Below, piece by piece: positions 41,578-50,791 of a stretch of 64,000 nt of DNA. The stretch comes from Merdiplasma sp964643295 (GTDB lineage: Bacteria > Bacillota > Clostridia > Lachnospirales > Lachnospiraceae): the NCBI GenBank assembly GCA_964643295.1, contig CAZXSN010000010.1, positions 1 to 64,000 on the forward strand, given 5' to 3'. Positions within the stretch are counted from its first letter, which is position 1; the number at the start of each line of letters is the position of its first letter. Position numbers and translations under genes: made by a program. The notes under the pieces are model-generated. The model did not search any database. It worked only from the letters and a program-made list of their open reading frames with translations, and was not told the DNA's origin.

Positions 41578-42984
41578 ATGAAAAACATGACATTACGCCG
41601 GATTGCCTGTGCATGCGGCGGCATTTTACATGCCAAAAATCACGCGGAGGACCGGGAAGTGGACAACATCGTCACAGACAGCAGAAAGGTATCCGAGGGG
41701 AGTCTCTTCGCGGCGATAAAAGGGGAACGCGTGGACGGACACTCGTTTATTCCGGCAGTGTTTTCCAAGGGGGCGCTTTGTGTCATCAGCGAAGCTGAGC
41801 TTCCGGAGGATACCCCGGGTTCCTGGATTTACGTCCCCTCCACACGGAGAGCCTTAAAGGATCTGGCAGAATATTATCTGCGGCAGATGGATATTCCGGT
41901 GGTGGGGATCACCGGGAGCGTGGGCAAGACCAGCACAAAGGAAATGATCGCCGCCGTGCTTTCCCAGAAGTACTGCACTTTGAAGACCAAGGGAAACTTT
42001 AACAATGAACTCGGACTGCCGCTTACGGTTTTTCGGCTCCGCGAGGAACATGAGATCGCCGTGCTGGAGATGGGGATCAGTGATTTCGGGGAGATGCACC
42101 GTCTGGCGAAGATTGCCCGCCCGGATACCTGTGTGATTACGAACATCGGCCAGTGTCATCTGGAAAACCTGAAAGACCGGGATGGTATTCTTCGCGCCAA
42201 GACAGAGATTTTTGATTTTCTGCAGCCAGACGGACACATCCTGCTAAACGGGGATGATGACAAGCTGGCGGGCATTTCCTGTGTAAACGGAGTAAGCCCT
42301 GTGTTTTTCGGCCTGGGAGAAAACGGGGGAGAGCAGCCGCAGTCGGCGGCAGGGAAAAAGCTGGATGTCTGGGCAGACCGGATTGAAAGCAAGGGACTTC
42401 ACGGGATCTCCTGCCGGATTCATACTCCACAGGGGATGTTTGAGGTGACTATTCCCCTGCCCGGCCTGCATATGGTTTATAATGCGCTGGCCGCTGCCGC
42501 CGTGGGAATTACGTTCCATCTTACACTGGAACAGATAAAAGCGGGCATCGAAAGCCTGGAAGCGCTTGGAGGACGGTTTCATCTGATTCAGACAGAAAAG
42601 TATCAGATCATTGACGACTGCTACAACGCGAATCCGGTGTCCATGAAAGCTTCCCTGGAAGTTCTGCGGGAGGCGCAGGGGCGCAGGGTGGCACTTTTGG
42701 GAGACATGGCGGAGCTTGGGAAGAAAGAACAGGAGCTGCATGAGCAGGTCGGTATTTTTGCCGCAGAGTGCGGAATCGATAAACTCATCGGCGTGGGAGC
42801 GCGGTGCGCGTATCTTGTGCAGGCGGCGAGGAGGGAAAGCCCTTCTCTTGAAACAGCCTATTACCCCACGGTCGAAGCGCTGCTGAACGATTTGGACAAA
42901 GAACTCGCGAAGGGAGATACCATTCTTGTAAAGGCCTCTCATTCGATGGAGTTTTCCCGTATCGTCACAGCACTGCAGCAGTAA
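41578..42984 (+). CDS. murF: UDP-MurNAc-tripeptide--D-alanyl-D-alanine ligase
   Basis: A 468-residue Mur ligase. DSRKVSEGSLFAAIKGER (34-51) is the MurF N-terminal domain, GITGSVGKTSTKE at 110-122 the ATP loop, and LEMGISDFGEMHRL the conserved central block. DDCYNANPVSMKASLE and LGDMAELG belong to the C-terminal domain. It adds D-Ala-D-Ala to the UDP-muramyl tripeptide. AAGGAG lies 13 bp before the ATG. The Ddl product is its direct substrate. Confidence 0.96.
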   Translation: MKNMTLRRIACACGGILHAKNHAEDREVDNIVTDSRKVSEGSLFAAIKGERVDGHSFIPAVFSKGALCVISEAELPEDTPGSWIYVPSTRRALKDLAEYYLRQMDIPVVGITGSVGKTSTKEMIAAVLSQKYCTLKTKGNFNNELGLPLTVFRLREEHEIAVLEMGISDFGEMHRLAKIARPDTCVITNIGQCHLENLKDRDGILRAKTEIFDFLQPDGHILLNGDDDKLAGISCVNGVSPVFFGLGENGGEQPQSAAGKKLDVWADRIESKGLHGISCRIHTPQGMFEVTIPLPGLHMVYNALAAAAVGITFHLTLEQIKAGIESLEALGGRFHLIQTEKYQIIDDCYNANPVSMKASLEVLREAQGRRVALLGDMAELGKKEQELHEQVGIFAAECGIDKLIGVGARCAYLVQAARRESPSLETAYYPTVEALLNDLDKELAKGDTILVKASHSMEFSRIVTALQQ

Positions 42985-43097
42985 GGGTTTTCTCTTTCGC
43001 GCAGACGGATGTTTCGGTCTTTACGGGTCTGGAATGCGCAGAAGAACCATAGGTGTTCAAAGGGAGCGGGGGCAGCGGACAATAGAGGGGAGCGCTC

Positions 43098-43670
43098 ATG
43101 TATGTGATTGCGGGCCTGGGAAATCCGGGCAGAAAATATGCGAAGACACGGCACAACGTCGGTTTTGACACGCTGGATATCGTGGCGGACCGTTACCGGA
43201 TCGACATCGGCACGGAGAAGTTTCGATCTCTTTGCGGAACGGGGGAAATCGACGGACAGAAGGTGATCCTGGTCAAGCCGCAGACGTTTATGAACTTAAG
43301 CGGGGAGAGCCTGCGCCTGGTCTGTGATTATTACAAAATCAACGTGGAGGAGGAACTGATCGTCATCTATGATGATATCAGTCTGACGCCGGGGCAGATC
43401 CGTGTCCGTAAGAAAGGAAGCGCCGGCGGGCATAACGGCGTGAAGAGCATTATTCAGAACCTGGGGACCGAAGTCTTTAAGCGGGTGAAAGTGGGAATCG
43501 GCGCACCCCCGGTGGGGTACACCCTCGTGGATTACGTGCTGGGACATTTTCCCTTTGCTGAGAGAATCGAGATGGAGGATGCGTTTGACCGGGCGGCCCG
43601 CGCCGCTGCGGCGTTATTGACCAAACCGGCAGAGCAGGTGATGAATGAGTACAACCGGGTGCCGGAATAA
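43098..43670 (+). CDS. pth: Peptidyl-tRNA hydrolase
   Basis: A 190-residue protein. Opening MYVIAGLGNPGRKYAKTRHNVGF has the catalytic His20; KPQTFMNLSG and YDDISLTPGQIRVR and GGHNGVKSI are also present. It releases tRNA from prematurely dropped peptides. The order pth-mfd is as in Bacillus (spoVC-mfd). Confidence 0.96.
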   Translation: MYVIAGLGNPGRKYAKTRHNVGFDTLDIVADRYRIDIGTEKFRSLCGTGEIDGQKVILVKPQTFMNLSGESLRLVCDYYKINVEEELIVIYDDISLTPGQIRVRKKGSAGGHNGVKSIIQNLGTEVFKRVKVGIGAPPVGYTLVDYVLGHFPFAERIEMEDAFDRAARAAAALLTKPAEQVMNEYNRVPE

Positions 43671-43687
43671 CCGGTGCCGGATTTTCA

Positions 43688-43791
43688 GATTCAGGCGTCA
43701 AAAGAGATTACGCGCCGTCAATAAGCCTTTTCACCCACTGGTATGCTTCTCAAGCCGTGGGCTCAGGCTTTTGACGCTGTAATCATTTTAT
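43688..43791 (+). repeat. Intergenic palindromic repeat, copy B (body type 1)
   Basis: Begins ATTCAGGCGTCAAAAG, continues GATTACGCGCCGTC and ends GGCTTTTGACGCTGTAATCATT. The terminal GCGTCAAAAG and CTTTTGACGC are a perfect 10-bp inverted repeat. It lies between pth and mfd. Confidence 0.85.
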
Positions 43792-43901
43792 GGATGGAGC
43801 GGCCAATCCGCATGGTATGACAGCGGCTAAAGCAGTCTGTGGTTTTCACAGGCGGGATTTTTGGTGCCGACAGGTTTTTGAGGAAGAAAGACGGGTAACG
43901 G

Positions 43902-46900
43902 ATGAAAGCGTTTCGCGAACCCTTGCGTGAGCTGGGGGAAGTAGAGGAGATCCGGGAGAAACTCCGGAAAAATACAGGGGTACTGCAGGTGACGGGCTGC
44001 ATCGATTCCCAGAAAGCCCATCTGATTGACAGTCTGGGGGAGGAGACTTCCCACAGGGTGATCGTGGCTGCCGATGATTTGCGGGCTAGAGAAATATACG
44101 AGAATTATAAGGTGTTTGACCACAACGTGCTTTTTTTCCCCGCGAAGGATTTTATCTTTTTTCAGGCGGATGTGCAAAGTTCTCTTTTGATGCAGCAGCG
44201 AATAGAGGTCTGGAAAGCGCTGGCAAACGGAGACGAGATGACGGTTGTCTTAACCATGTCGGCCTTTTTGAATCACCAGATGCCGTTTGAGGAGTGGAAA
44301 AGGAACATCCGCCGCCTTACGGTCGGCCAGGAGTTTGATTTGGAGGCCTGGAAACATACGCTTCTGGAGTTAGGCTATGAGCGCAATACGCAGGTTGACA
44401 GCCCGGGGCAGTTTGCCGTGCGCGGCGGGATTCTGGACGTGTATCCGCTGACCGAGGAGAATCCGGTTCGCATTGAACTGTGGGGGGATGAGATCGATTC
44501 GATTCGCAGTTTCGATGTGGAGAGCCAGCGGTCGCTCGAAAACCTCGATTCCGTGACCATTTATCCGGCATCCGAACTGATTCTTTCTCCGCAGCTGCGA
44601 AGCAGCGGGCTTGCCGAGATTGAAAAGGAAGCGGAGCAGGCCCGGCAGGTGTTTATAAAGGAAGGAAGGACGGAGGAGGCTAACCGGGTAGCGGAGCTTG
44701 CGCAGGACTGCCGCGAGAGGCTGGTGGATTTTGAAGAGTTCAGCGCCATGGATGGCTTCATCGACTATTTCTATCCCAGACACGAGTGTTTCCTGGACGG
44801 ATTTCCGAAGGATACGATTCTTTTTCTCGACGAACCAGGCAAGCTTTTGGAGGCCGCAGATGCGGCGGAACAGGAATTTCGCGAGAGCATGAAGCACCGT
44901 CTGGAGAAAGGGTATGTGCTGGCAGGGCAGACCGGGGTACTGTTTTCCTGCCAGGAGATGGTGGCCAGGCTCAACCGGAGCAACTGCGTGGGACTTTGTA
45001 CGTTCGATACGGCCCGCGGCTGGAAAGTGAGCGGAAAGTACACGGTGAACGTGCAGTCTGTCAGTTCCTACAACAACAGCTTTGAGCTGCTGGTAAAAGA
45101 CCTGGAGCGCTGGAAAAAGGAAGGGTACCGGGTAATCCTGCTTTCCGCTTCCCGCACACGCGGAAAGCGTTTGGCGGAAGATTTTCGGGAGTACGATCTG
45201 AACGCCGTCTATTCGGAGGATGAGGAGCGTACCTTGCAGCCCGGGGAGATTCTGATTACCTATGGAAATACCCACCGGGGGTATGAGTATCCCCTGATCA
45301 AGTTTGTGGTAATCTCCGAGAGTGATATTTTCGGCCGGGAAAAGAAGAAAAAACAGAAGCAAAAGACCTATGAGGGGCAGAAGATCAACAGCTTTACAGA
45401 TTTGTCTCCCGGCGATTATGTTGTGCACGAGAATCACGGCCTTGGCATCTACCGGGGGATTGAACAGGTGGAAGTCGACCATGTCCTGAAAGATTACATG
45501 AAGATCGAATACGCGGACGGAGGCAAACTCTATGTGCTGGCGACACAGATGGATTCGGTGCAGAAGTATTCCGGTTCCGAATACGCGCATCCGAAGCTGA
45601 ACCGGCTGGGTTCTCCGGAGTGGAACAAGACAAAGACGCAGGTGAAGGGAGCGGTAAAGGAGATTGCCCGGGACCTTGTGAATCTGTATGCGGCCAGGCA
45701 GCAGAAAAGCGGGTTTGTGTACGGACCGGATACGGTCTGGCAGAAGGAATTCGAGGAGATGTTTCCGTTTGAGGAGACGCAGGATCAGCTCGTTGCCATC
45801 GAGGCCACCAAAAGGGACATGGAGAGTCCGAAGATCATGGACCGTCTGATCTGCGGGGATGTGGGGTACGGCAAGACGGAGATCGCAATCCGCGCAGCGT
45901 TTAAGGCAGTGCAGGAGAGCAAACAGGTCGCCTACCTGGTGCCGACGACCATTCTTGCGCAGCAGCATTACAATACCTTTGTGCAGCGAATGAAGGATTT
46001 CCCGGTGCGGGTGGATCTTCTCTGCCGTTTCCGCAGCAAAGCGGAGCAGGATAAAACGGTTGAGGATCTGAAGCGGGGCGCTGTGGACATCGTGATCGGG
46101 ACGCACCGTCTGCTCTCGAAGGATGTGGAGTTTAAGGATCTGGGACTTTTGGTGATTGATGAGGAACAGCGCTTTGGCGTCCGGCACAAGGAAAAGATCA
46201 AGCAGCTTAAAAAGGATGTCGATGTGCTCACGCTGACGGCCACCCCGATTCCACGGACCCTGCATATGAGTCTGATCGGAATCCGCGACATGAGTGTGCT
46301 GGAGGAAGCACCGCAGGACCGTCTGCCGATTCAGACGTTTGTGATGGAATACAACGAGGAAGTGGTGCGGGAGGCGATCAGCCGCGAGCTGGCCCGGGGC
46401 GGTCAGGTGTATTTTGTCTACAACCGGGTAAACACAATCGTGGAGATGACGAGCATGGTGCAGCAGCTTGTGCCGGAAGCGCGGGTGGCATTCGCACACG
46501 GGCAGATGAAGGAGCGCGAGCTGGAGAATGTCATGTATGACTTCATCAACGGGGACATCGATATCCTGGTATCCACGACCATCATTGAGACAGGACTGGA
46601 CATTCCGAATGTCAACACGATGATCGTTTATGACGCAGACTATATGGGCTTATCGCAGCTGTATCAGCTGCGCGGACGCGTGGGGCGTTCCAGCCGCACT
46701 TCCTATGCTTTCTTAATGTATAGGCGCGACAAGATTCTGCCGGAAGTGGCGGAAAAGAGGCTCTCTGCCATCCGGGAATTTACCGAGCTGGGCAGCGGAT
46801 TTAAGATTGCCATGCGGGATCTGGAGATTCGCGGCGCAGGGAATCTCTTAGGAAGTGAACAGTCCGGGCATATCGCGGCGGTGGGGTACGACCTTTACTG

Positions 46901-47426
46901 CAAGCTTTTAAACGAGTCCGTGAAAGAGCTGAAAGGGGAAGCGACGGTCCGGGAAGACTATGGGACGACCATCAACCTGGATGTGAGTGCCTATATTCCG
47001 GAGACCTACATACGCAATGAGGCGCAGAAGCTGGATATCTACAAACGGATCGCCCTGATTTCCAACGAGGAAGAGTATGATGATATGCTGGAGGAGCTGA
47101 TAGACCGCTTCGGAGAACCACCGCGTCCAGTACAGAATCTGCTGAGCATCGCCTGGCTGAAGGCGCTGGCTCATGAGCGCTACATCATCGATTTGACGGA
47201 GAAAGCAGACAGGATCCGCTTTACCTTTTATGAGAAGGCGCGGATTGACGTTTCGCAGATAGACAGTTTCGTGAAGGAATACCACGGGCGGATGAAATTT
47301 ACCCGGGATCGGAATCCGTATATCATCTATATGAAGCCGAAAGTGGGCACCCGCGAAAGCATGAGTACGCTGACACTTGTGAGGGAACTGCTCCAGAATA
47401 TGGCAAAACTGGAGATGCCGACCTGA
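43902..47426 (+). CDS. mfd: Transcription-repair coupling factor Mfd
   Basis: A 1174-residue protein of normal length. Residues 1-450 contain the UvrB-homology region with LELGYERNTQVDSPGQF. LSPGDYVVHENHGLGIY near 505-520 starts the RNA polymerase interacting domain. Helicase motor: GDVGYGKT at 652-659, VIDEEQRFGVRHKE as motif II region, LTATPIPRTL and STTIIETGLDIPN, ending with the TRG motif and the C-terminal regulatory domain. It pushes stalled RNA polymerase off damaged DNA and recruits UvrA. Confidence 0.97.
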   Translation: MKAFREPLRELGEVEEIREKLRKNTGVLQVTGCIDSQKAHLIDSLGEETSHRVIVAADDLRAREIYENYKVFDHNVLFFPAKDFIFFQADVQSSLLMQQRIEVWKALANGDEMTVVLTMSAFLNHQMPFEEWKRNIRRLTVGQEFDLEAWKHTLLELGYERNTQVDSPGQFAVRGGILDVYPLTEENPVRIELWGDEIDSIRSFDVESQRSLENLDSVTIYPASELILSPQLRSSGLAEIEKEAEQARQVFIKEGRTEEANRVAELAQDCRERLVDFEEFSAMDGFIDYFYPRHECFLDGFPKDTILFLDEPGKLLEAADAAEQEFRESMKHRLEKGYVLAGQTGVLFSCQEMVARLNRSNCVGLCTFDTARGWKVSGKYTVNVQSVSSYNNSFELLVKDLERWKKEGYRVILLSASRTRGKRLAEDFREYDLNAVYSEDEERTLQPGEILITYGNTHRGYEYPLIKFVVISESDIFGREKKKKQKQKTYEGQKINSFTDLSPGDYVVHENHGLGIYRGIEQVEVDHVLKDYMKIEYADGGKLYVLATQMDSVQKYSGSEYAHPKLNRLGSPEWNKTKTQVKGAVKEIARDLVNLYAARQQKSGFVYGPDTVWQKEFEEMFPFEETQDQLVAIEATKRDMESPKIMDRLICGDVGYGKTEIAIRAAFKAVQESKQVAYLVPTTILAQQHYNTFVQRMKDFPVRVDLLCRFRSKAEQDKTVEDLKRGAVDIVIGTHRLLSKDVEFKDLGLLVIDEEQRFGVRHKEKIKQLKKDVDVLTLTATPIPRTLHMSLIGIRDMSVLEEAPQDRLPIQTFVMEYNEEVVREAISRELARGGQVYFVYNRVNTIVEMTSMVQQLVPEARVAFAHGQMKERELENVMYDFINGDIDILVSTTIIETGLDIPNVNTMIVYDADYMGLSQLYQLRGRVGRSSRTSYAFLMYRRDKILPEVAEKRLSAIREFTELGSGFKIAMRDLEIRGAGNLLGSEQSGHIAAVGYDLYCKLLNESVKELKGEATVREDYGTTINLDVSAYIPETYIRNEAQKLDIYKRIALISNEEEYDDMLEELIDRFGEPPRPVQNLLSIAWLKALAHERYIIDLTEKADRIRFTFYEKARIDVSQIDSFVKEYHGRMKFTRDRNPYIIYMKPKVGTRESMSTLTLVRELLQNMAKLEMPT

Positions 47427-47435
47427 AAAAAAAGA

Positions 47436-47464
47436 TTGCCATACGCCGGGAAACAGGATATAAT
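47436..47464 (+). promoter_or_regulatory. Promoter of the foldase gene
   Basis: TTGCCA (47436-47441), 17-bp spacer, consensus TATAAT (47459-47464). Confidence 0.8.
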
Positions 47465-47542
47465 TAGAAATCGGGTAATACGGCAGGATCGGAAGAGGAA
47501 GGCTCTTTGCCTGAGACTGCCTGAAATTTGGAGGTTAGATAT

Positions 47543-49270
47543 ATGAAAACGGGATGGAGAAGAGCACTGGTTCTGGGAATAAGCGCCTGCCTGGCGCTGA
47601 CGTCTCTTTCCGGCTGCTCAAAAAAGGAACTGGATCCGACGGCAACTGTGGCGACTCTGGACGGGGAGGAGATCCCGGCGGGTCTTTTAAACTTTTTGCT
47701 CCGGTATCAGCAGACGCAGTTTGAAAGCACCTATGGTCTTTATCTGCAGAGTTACTATGGAGAGGATATCTGGAACAGCGATCTGGACGGGACGGGGACT
47801 CCGTACAGCGAGACCTTCAAGTCTGAGATTGCGACTGCTCTGGAGCGGATGCTGTTGGCAGAAAAACATATGGCGGATTATGACGTGGAAGTGACGGACG
47901 AGGAGAAGACCGCGATCACGGAGGCGGCGAAAGCTTTCATCGCCGCGAATGATGAGACGGTCTTAAACCGGATGAGCGCGACGCAGGAGAATGTGGAGCG
48001 GGTCCTGACTCTTTACACGATTCAGAATAAAATGCGAGAACCGATGGGTGCGGATGTGGACACCGAAGTGAGCGATGAGGAAGCGGCGCAGAGAACGGTT
48101 TCCTATGTGCGCTTTGATGTAAAGGAAACAGAGGCCGAGACGGAAGCTGAAACCGGGAGCGAGACCGAGGGTGAAACCGGAAGTGAGACGGAAGGCGAGA
48201 CCGAAAGTGGAACGGAAGGGGAAACCGTCAGTGAAGCCGAGGCCGAAACGATCAGTGAGACGGAAGCGGAACCTGCAGAGGAGGAAACGGCTTCTTCTGA
48301 AGCTTTAGAGGAGGAGACCGCTGCCGCCGACGAAGGCGAAGCATCCGTAACGGAAGTGGATTCGACAAAGACCGGGTCTGCCGACACGGAAGCGGAAACC
48401 GCTCAGACGGAAGATGCGGGAACCGAAGGCGATTCGACAGAGGCTGCGGATACCGAAGACGAAAGCGCACAGACAGAAACGGAGACGGAAACAGAGACAG
48501 AAACAGAGACAGAGGATGAAGAAACCCGTCTGGCGAAAGAGGAAGCAAAAGGCCGCGCTGAAGCATTCCTTGCCGTGGCAAAAGAGGCGGATGATTTTGC
48601 CGCTGCGGCTGCGGAAGTGACAGAGAGTGATTCCGATTCGTTTACGTCTTCCTTTACGTTCGGAGACGACGACAGTTACCCGGACGAGGCGATTAAGGAG
48701 GCCACCAAAGATCTGGAGGACAATACGCTGGTGGAAGAGGTCGTCGAGGCGAGTGTTTCCTATTACGTGCTGCATGTGGACGACGCCTTCGACGAGGATG
48801 CGGTAGCGCAGAAGAAAGAAGAGATTATCGAGCAGCGCCGAAGCGATGCGGTGGAGGCACTTTACACGGAGTGGATGGATGCTGCCGAGTTTGAACTGAA
48901 GGATAAGGTTTACGATACGATGATCTTTGACGTCTCTTTAACGGTGGAGAGCGAGACTGAGACCGAAGCGTCCGTGGATACGGAAGAAGCTTTAACGGAA
49001 GCAGGCAGTGAAGCACTAACGGAAGCGGATACCGAAGAAGCAGCGGAAGAAACGACAGATGCCGTGACAGAGGCGGGAACCGACAGCGAAGAGACCGAAG
49101 CCGAGACGCAGGAAGCTGCAGATACAGAAGCACCGGAAACGGAAGCGCCCGCTTCAGAGGCTTTAACGGAAGCGGAAACGGCAGGTGAATCGGAGGAGGT
49201 ATCAGAGACCGAGGCCGAAACGGAAACTGAGACGGAAAGCGAATCAGAGACCGAAACCGCCGAATCATAA
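47543..49270 (+). CDS. PrsA-like foldase lipoprotein with an acidic repeat inside the parvulin domain
   Basis: A 575-residue lipoprotein. ATG 47543 follows GGAGG by 8 bp; lipobox LSGC at 22-25. Residues 30-185 are a SurA/PrsA-type N-terminal helical domain. VSYVRFDV at 187-194 looks like the first strand of a parvulin isomerase. The rest of that domain (EEAKGRAEAFLAVAKEADDF) resumes only at about 334 and runs to HVDDAF near 416. Between them are about 134 residues of Glu/Thr repeats (SETEGE, TETETE). A second Glu/Thr/Ala tail fills 469-575. It should fold secreted proteins at the outer membrane face. The repeats are likely prone to slippage. Confidence 0.78.
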   Translation: MKTGWRRALVLGISACLALTSLSGCSKKELDPTATVATLDGEEIPAGLLNFLLRYQQTQFESTYGLYLQSYYGEDIWNSDLDGTGTPYSETFKSEIATALERMLLAEKHMADYDVEVTDEEKTAITEAAKAFIAANDETVLNRMSATQENVERVLTLYTIQNKMREPMGADVDTEVSDEEAAQRTVSYVRFDVKETEAETEAETGSETEGETGSETEGETESGTEGETVSEAEAETISETEAEPAEEETASSEALEEETAAADEGEASVTEVDSTKTGSADTEAETAQTEDAGTEGDSTEAADTEDESAQTETETETETETETEDEETRLAKEEAKGRAEAFLAVAKEADDFAAAAAEVTESDSDSFTSSFTFGDDDSYPDEAIKEATKDLEDNTLVEEVVEASVSYYVLHVDDAFDEDAVAQKKEEIIEQRRSDAVEALYTEWMDAAEFELKDKVYDTMIFDVSLTVESETETEASVDTEEALTEAGSEALTEADTEEAAEETTDAVTEAGTDSEETEAETQEAADTEAPETEAPASEALTEAETAGESEEVSETEAETETETESESETETAES

Positions 49271-49366
49271 ACTAAATTTTGGAGTGCTTACCCTGGCGGC
49301 AGGAAAAAACACACAGGGAATGCGCTCTGCAGTGTCATGAGCAAGTTCAAGGCAAACGATCAGGAT

Positions 49367-49405
49367 AGGGCCGTCGCATAAAATGCGGCGGCCTTCCCCA
49401 TTTTG
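49367..49405 (+). terminator. Terminator of the foldase gene
   Basis: GGCCGTCGCA (49369-49378) and TGCGGCGGCC (49384-49393) pair with one G-U; TTCCCCATTTT follows. Confidence 0.75.
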
Positions 49406-49510
49406 GAGAAAACTGCGGGGTTAGTCTGTATGAATCGCGGATGGGAAACATGCAGGGCAGGAAGTCAGACACAGATCACTTTCCGGTAAGTTGCTGCGCT
49501 TAAAAGGGTG

Positions 49511-49539
49511 TTGAAAAAAACGGAAAAAGATGGTATGGT
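49511..49539 (+). promoter_or_regulatory. Promoter of the SGNH-protein gene
   Basis: TTGAAA (49511-49516), 17-bp spacer ending TGG, TATGGT (49534-49539). Confidence 0.65.
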
Positions 49540-49544
49540 ACAGG

Positions 49545-49687
49545 GGTGAGAGTTCCCATTTTCCGGGAGTTTCACGAAGGCAAAAAGCCTTGAGACAGCC
49601 CGCGGGGCAGCGAACCTTAATAGGTTAAAAAAAGAACCGGCAAGTGGATGCAAAGATGTTAAGAGCGAATGGCAGGAGTGATCCAGA
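49545..49687 (+). other. Structured leader RNA of unknown class
   Basis: Between the promoter and the TTG start, the ~140-nt leader packs three small perfect hairpins: AAGGC/GCCTT (near 49577-49591), GCCC/GGGC (near 49598-49608) and AACC/GGTT (49613-49626), linked by GAGACA and AGCG. The arrangement looks like a compact RNA fold, but I cannot match it to any known riboswitch. Confidence 0.4.
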
Positions 49688-50767
49688 TTGAAGAAAACGT
49701 ATAAGGGGATAAGGGCGAAGCTGTGGTTTCTGCTGCTGTTGGCGGTGCTTTTCCTGCCGGTAAGAGTTTCGGCTGCGGCTGCTTCAGAAGGTGTCGTAGC
49801 GATCGCCCAGGCAAACCGCGTTTCAGGAGGCCGGTGGCTGACAAAAAAAGAAGGCATCAGTTACCGGCGAAAGAATGGGGACTTCCTGAAGAATGGCTGG
49901 TATTTAATCAACAGCCAGATCTATTGCTTTGACAGCAGTGGTTTTGTCAGAACCGGCAGTTTCAGTTATCAGGGGAACAGGTACTACGCGGACCAGAAGG
50001 GCCGCATTTACGTGGATCGGTGGCGGAAAAGCGGGAAGAAGACTTATTACTACGACAAAAACGGAGCCCAGATGAAGCGGGGCTGGCGTACGATTAATGG
50101 TAATCTTTATTACTTTGACCGTCAGCGCTCCCTGGTTACCAGCAGCTGGGTCACCAACCAGTATGTCGGCGCTGACGGAATCCTGGTGCGTTCCGCGACG
50201 GTGGACGGACGGCAGATCGATGAGTACGGCGTGGTGAAGACACTCTCTTCGCGTGACAAGTACATTTTTGTCGGCGCTTCCCGGACAGTTGATATCAGCC
50301 TGGCAGTAAATTCCACGGATGCAGTGTTCATCGCCAAAGGCGGGACAGGATACAACTGGTTAAAAAACGTCAGCGGACCGATGCTGATTTCCTATCTGAA
50401 CGACAATCCCTATCTGAAGGTGATTGTGGTTCTGGGGAACAATGACCTGGAGAACTGTGACTTATATATTCGTTATTACCGTCAGCTGATCAGGAGGTTT
50501 CCGGAGACAGAATTCTATTTTATGGATGTGATGCCGGAAGATGGAAAACGAAAGGACAAAAACGCGCTGCGCAAGCAGTTTAACAGCACTTTGCGCAGGG
50601 AGTTTGGTCAGGCCTGCATCGGCGGTTATTCGTATCTGAAGGAGATTGGCTATACCACTGTCGACGGCACCCATTATCCCGAGTGGGTAAGCCGGGAAAT
50701 CTACCGGTATGCGATCAGAAAGGTAAAAGATCGCCCGGGTGCGCAGGCACCGACCGTGAGTTTTTAG
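49688..50767 (+). CDS. Secreted SGNH-like hydrolase with cell-wall-binding repeats
   Basis: A 359-residue exported protein starting at TTG 49688, nine bp after AGGAG. Signal peptide to about residue 28. Residues 50-170 hold choline/glucan-binding-type repeats (GWYLINSQIYCFDSSGFVRTG, GKKTYYYDKNGAQMKRGW, GNLYYFD). Residues 185-355 resemble an SGNH hydrolase: FVGASR (block I region, with Ser in the usual place), VVLGNNDLEN (block III) and DGTHY (block V His). Families with this fold deacylate esters on wall polymers. The identity of the substrate is unknown, and the classic GDS is replaced by GAS. Confidence 0.72.
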   Translation: MKKTYKGIRAKLWFLLLLAVLFLPVRVSAAAASEGVVAIAQANRVSGGRWLTKKEGISYRRKNGDFLKNGWYLINSQIYCFDSSGFVRTGSFSYQGNRYYADQKGRIYVDRWRKSGKKTYYYDKNGAQMKRGWRTINGNLYYFDRQRSLVTSSWVTNQYVGADGILVRSATVDGRQIDEYGVVKTLSSRDKYIFVGASRTVDISLAVNSTDAVFIAKGGTGYNWLKNVSGPMLISYLNDNPYLKVIVVLGNNDLENCDLYIRYYRQLIRRFPETEFYFMDVMPEDGKRKDKNALRKQFNSTLRREFGQACIGGYSYLKEIGYTTVDGTHYPEWVSREIYRYAIRKVKDRPGAQAPTVSF

Positions 50768-50791
50768 AAACTGGCAGGGGATTTTCAGAGA

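Noticed and set aside
44370..46499. Long minus-strand open frame (709 residues) inside mfd
   Set aside because: It is opposite a full mfd gene with all helicase motifs, has no ribosome site and no recognisable domain; GC-rich codons create long antisense frames here.
49545..49687. c-di-GMP or NiCo riboswitch before the SGNH gene
   Set aside because: The conserved cores of these classes are missing; kept only as an unclassified leader.
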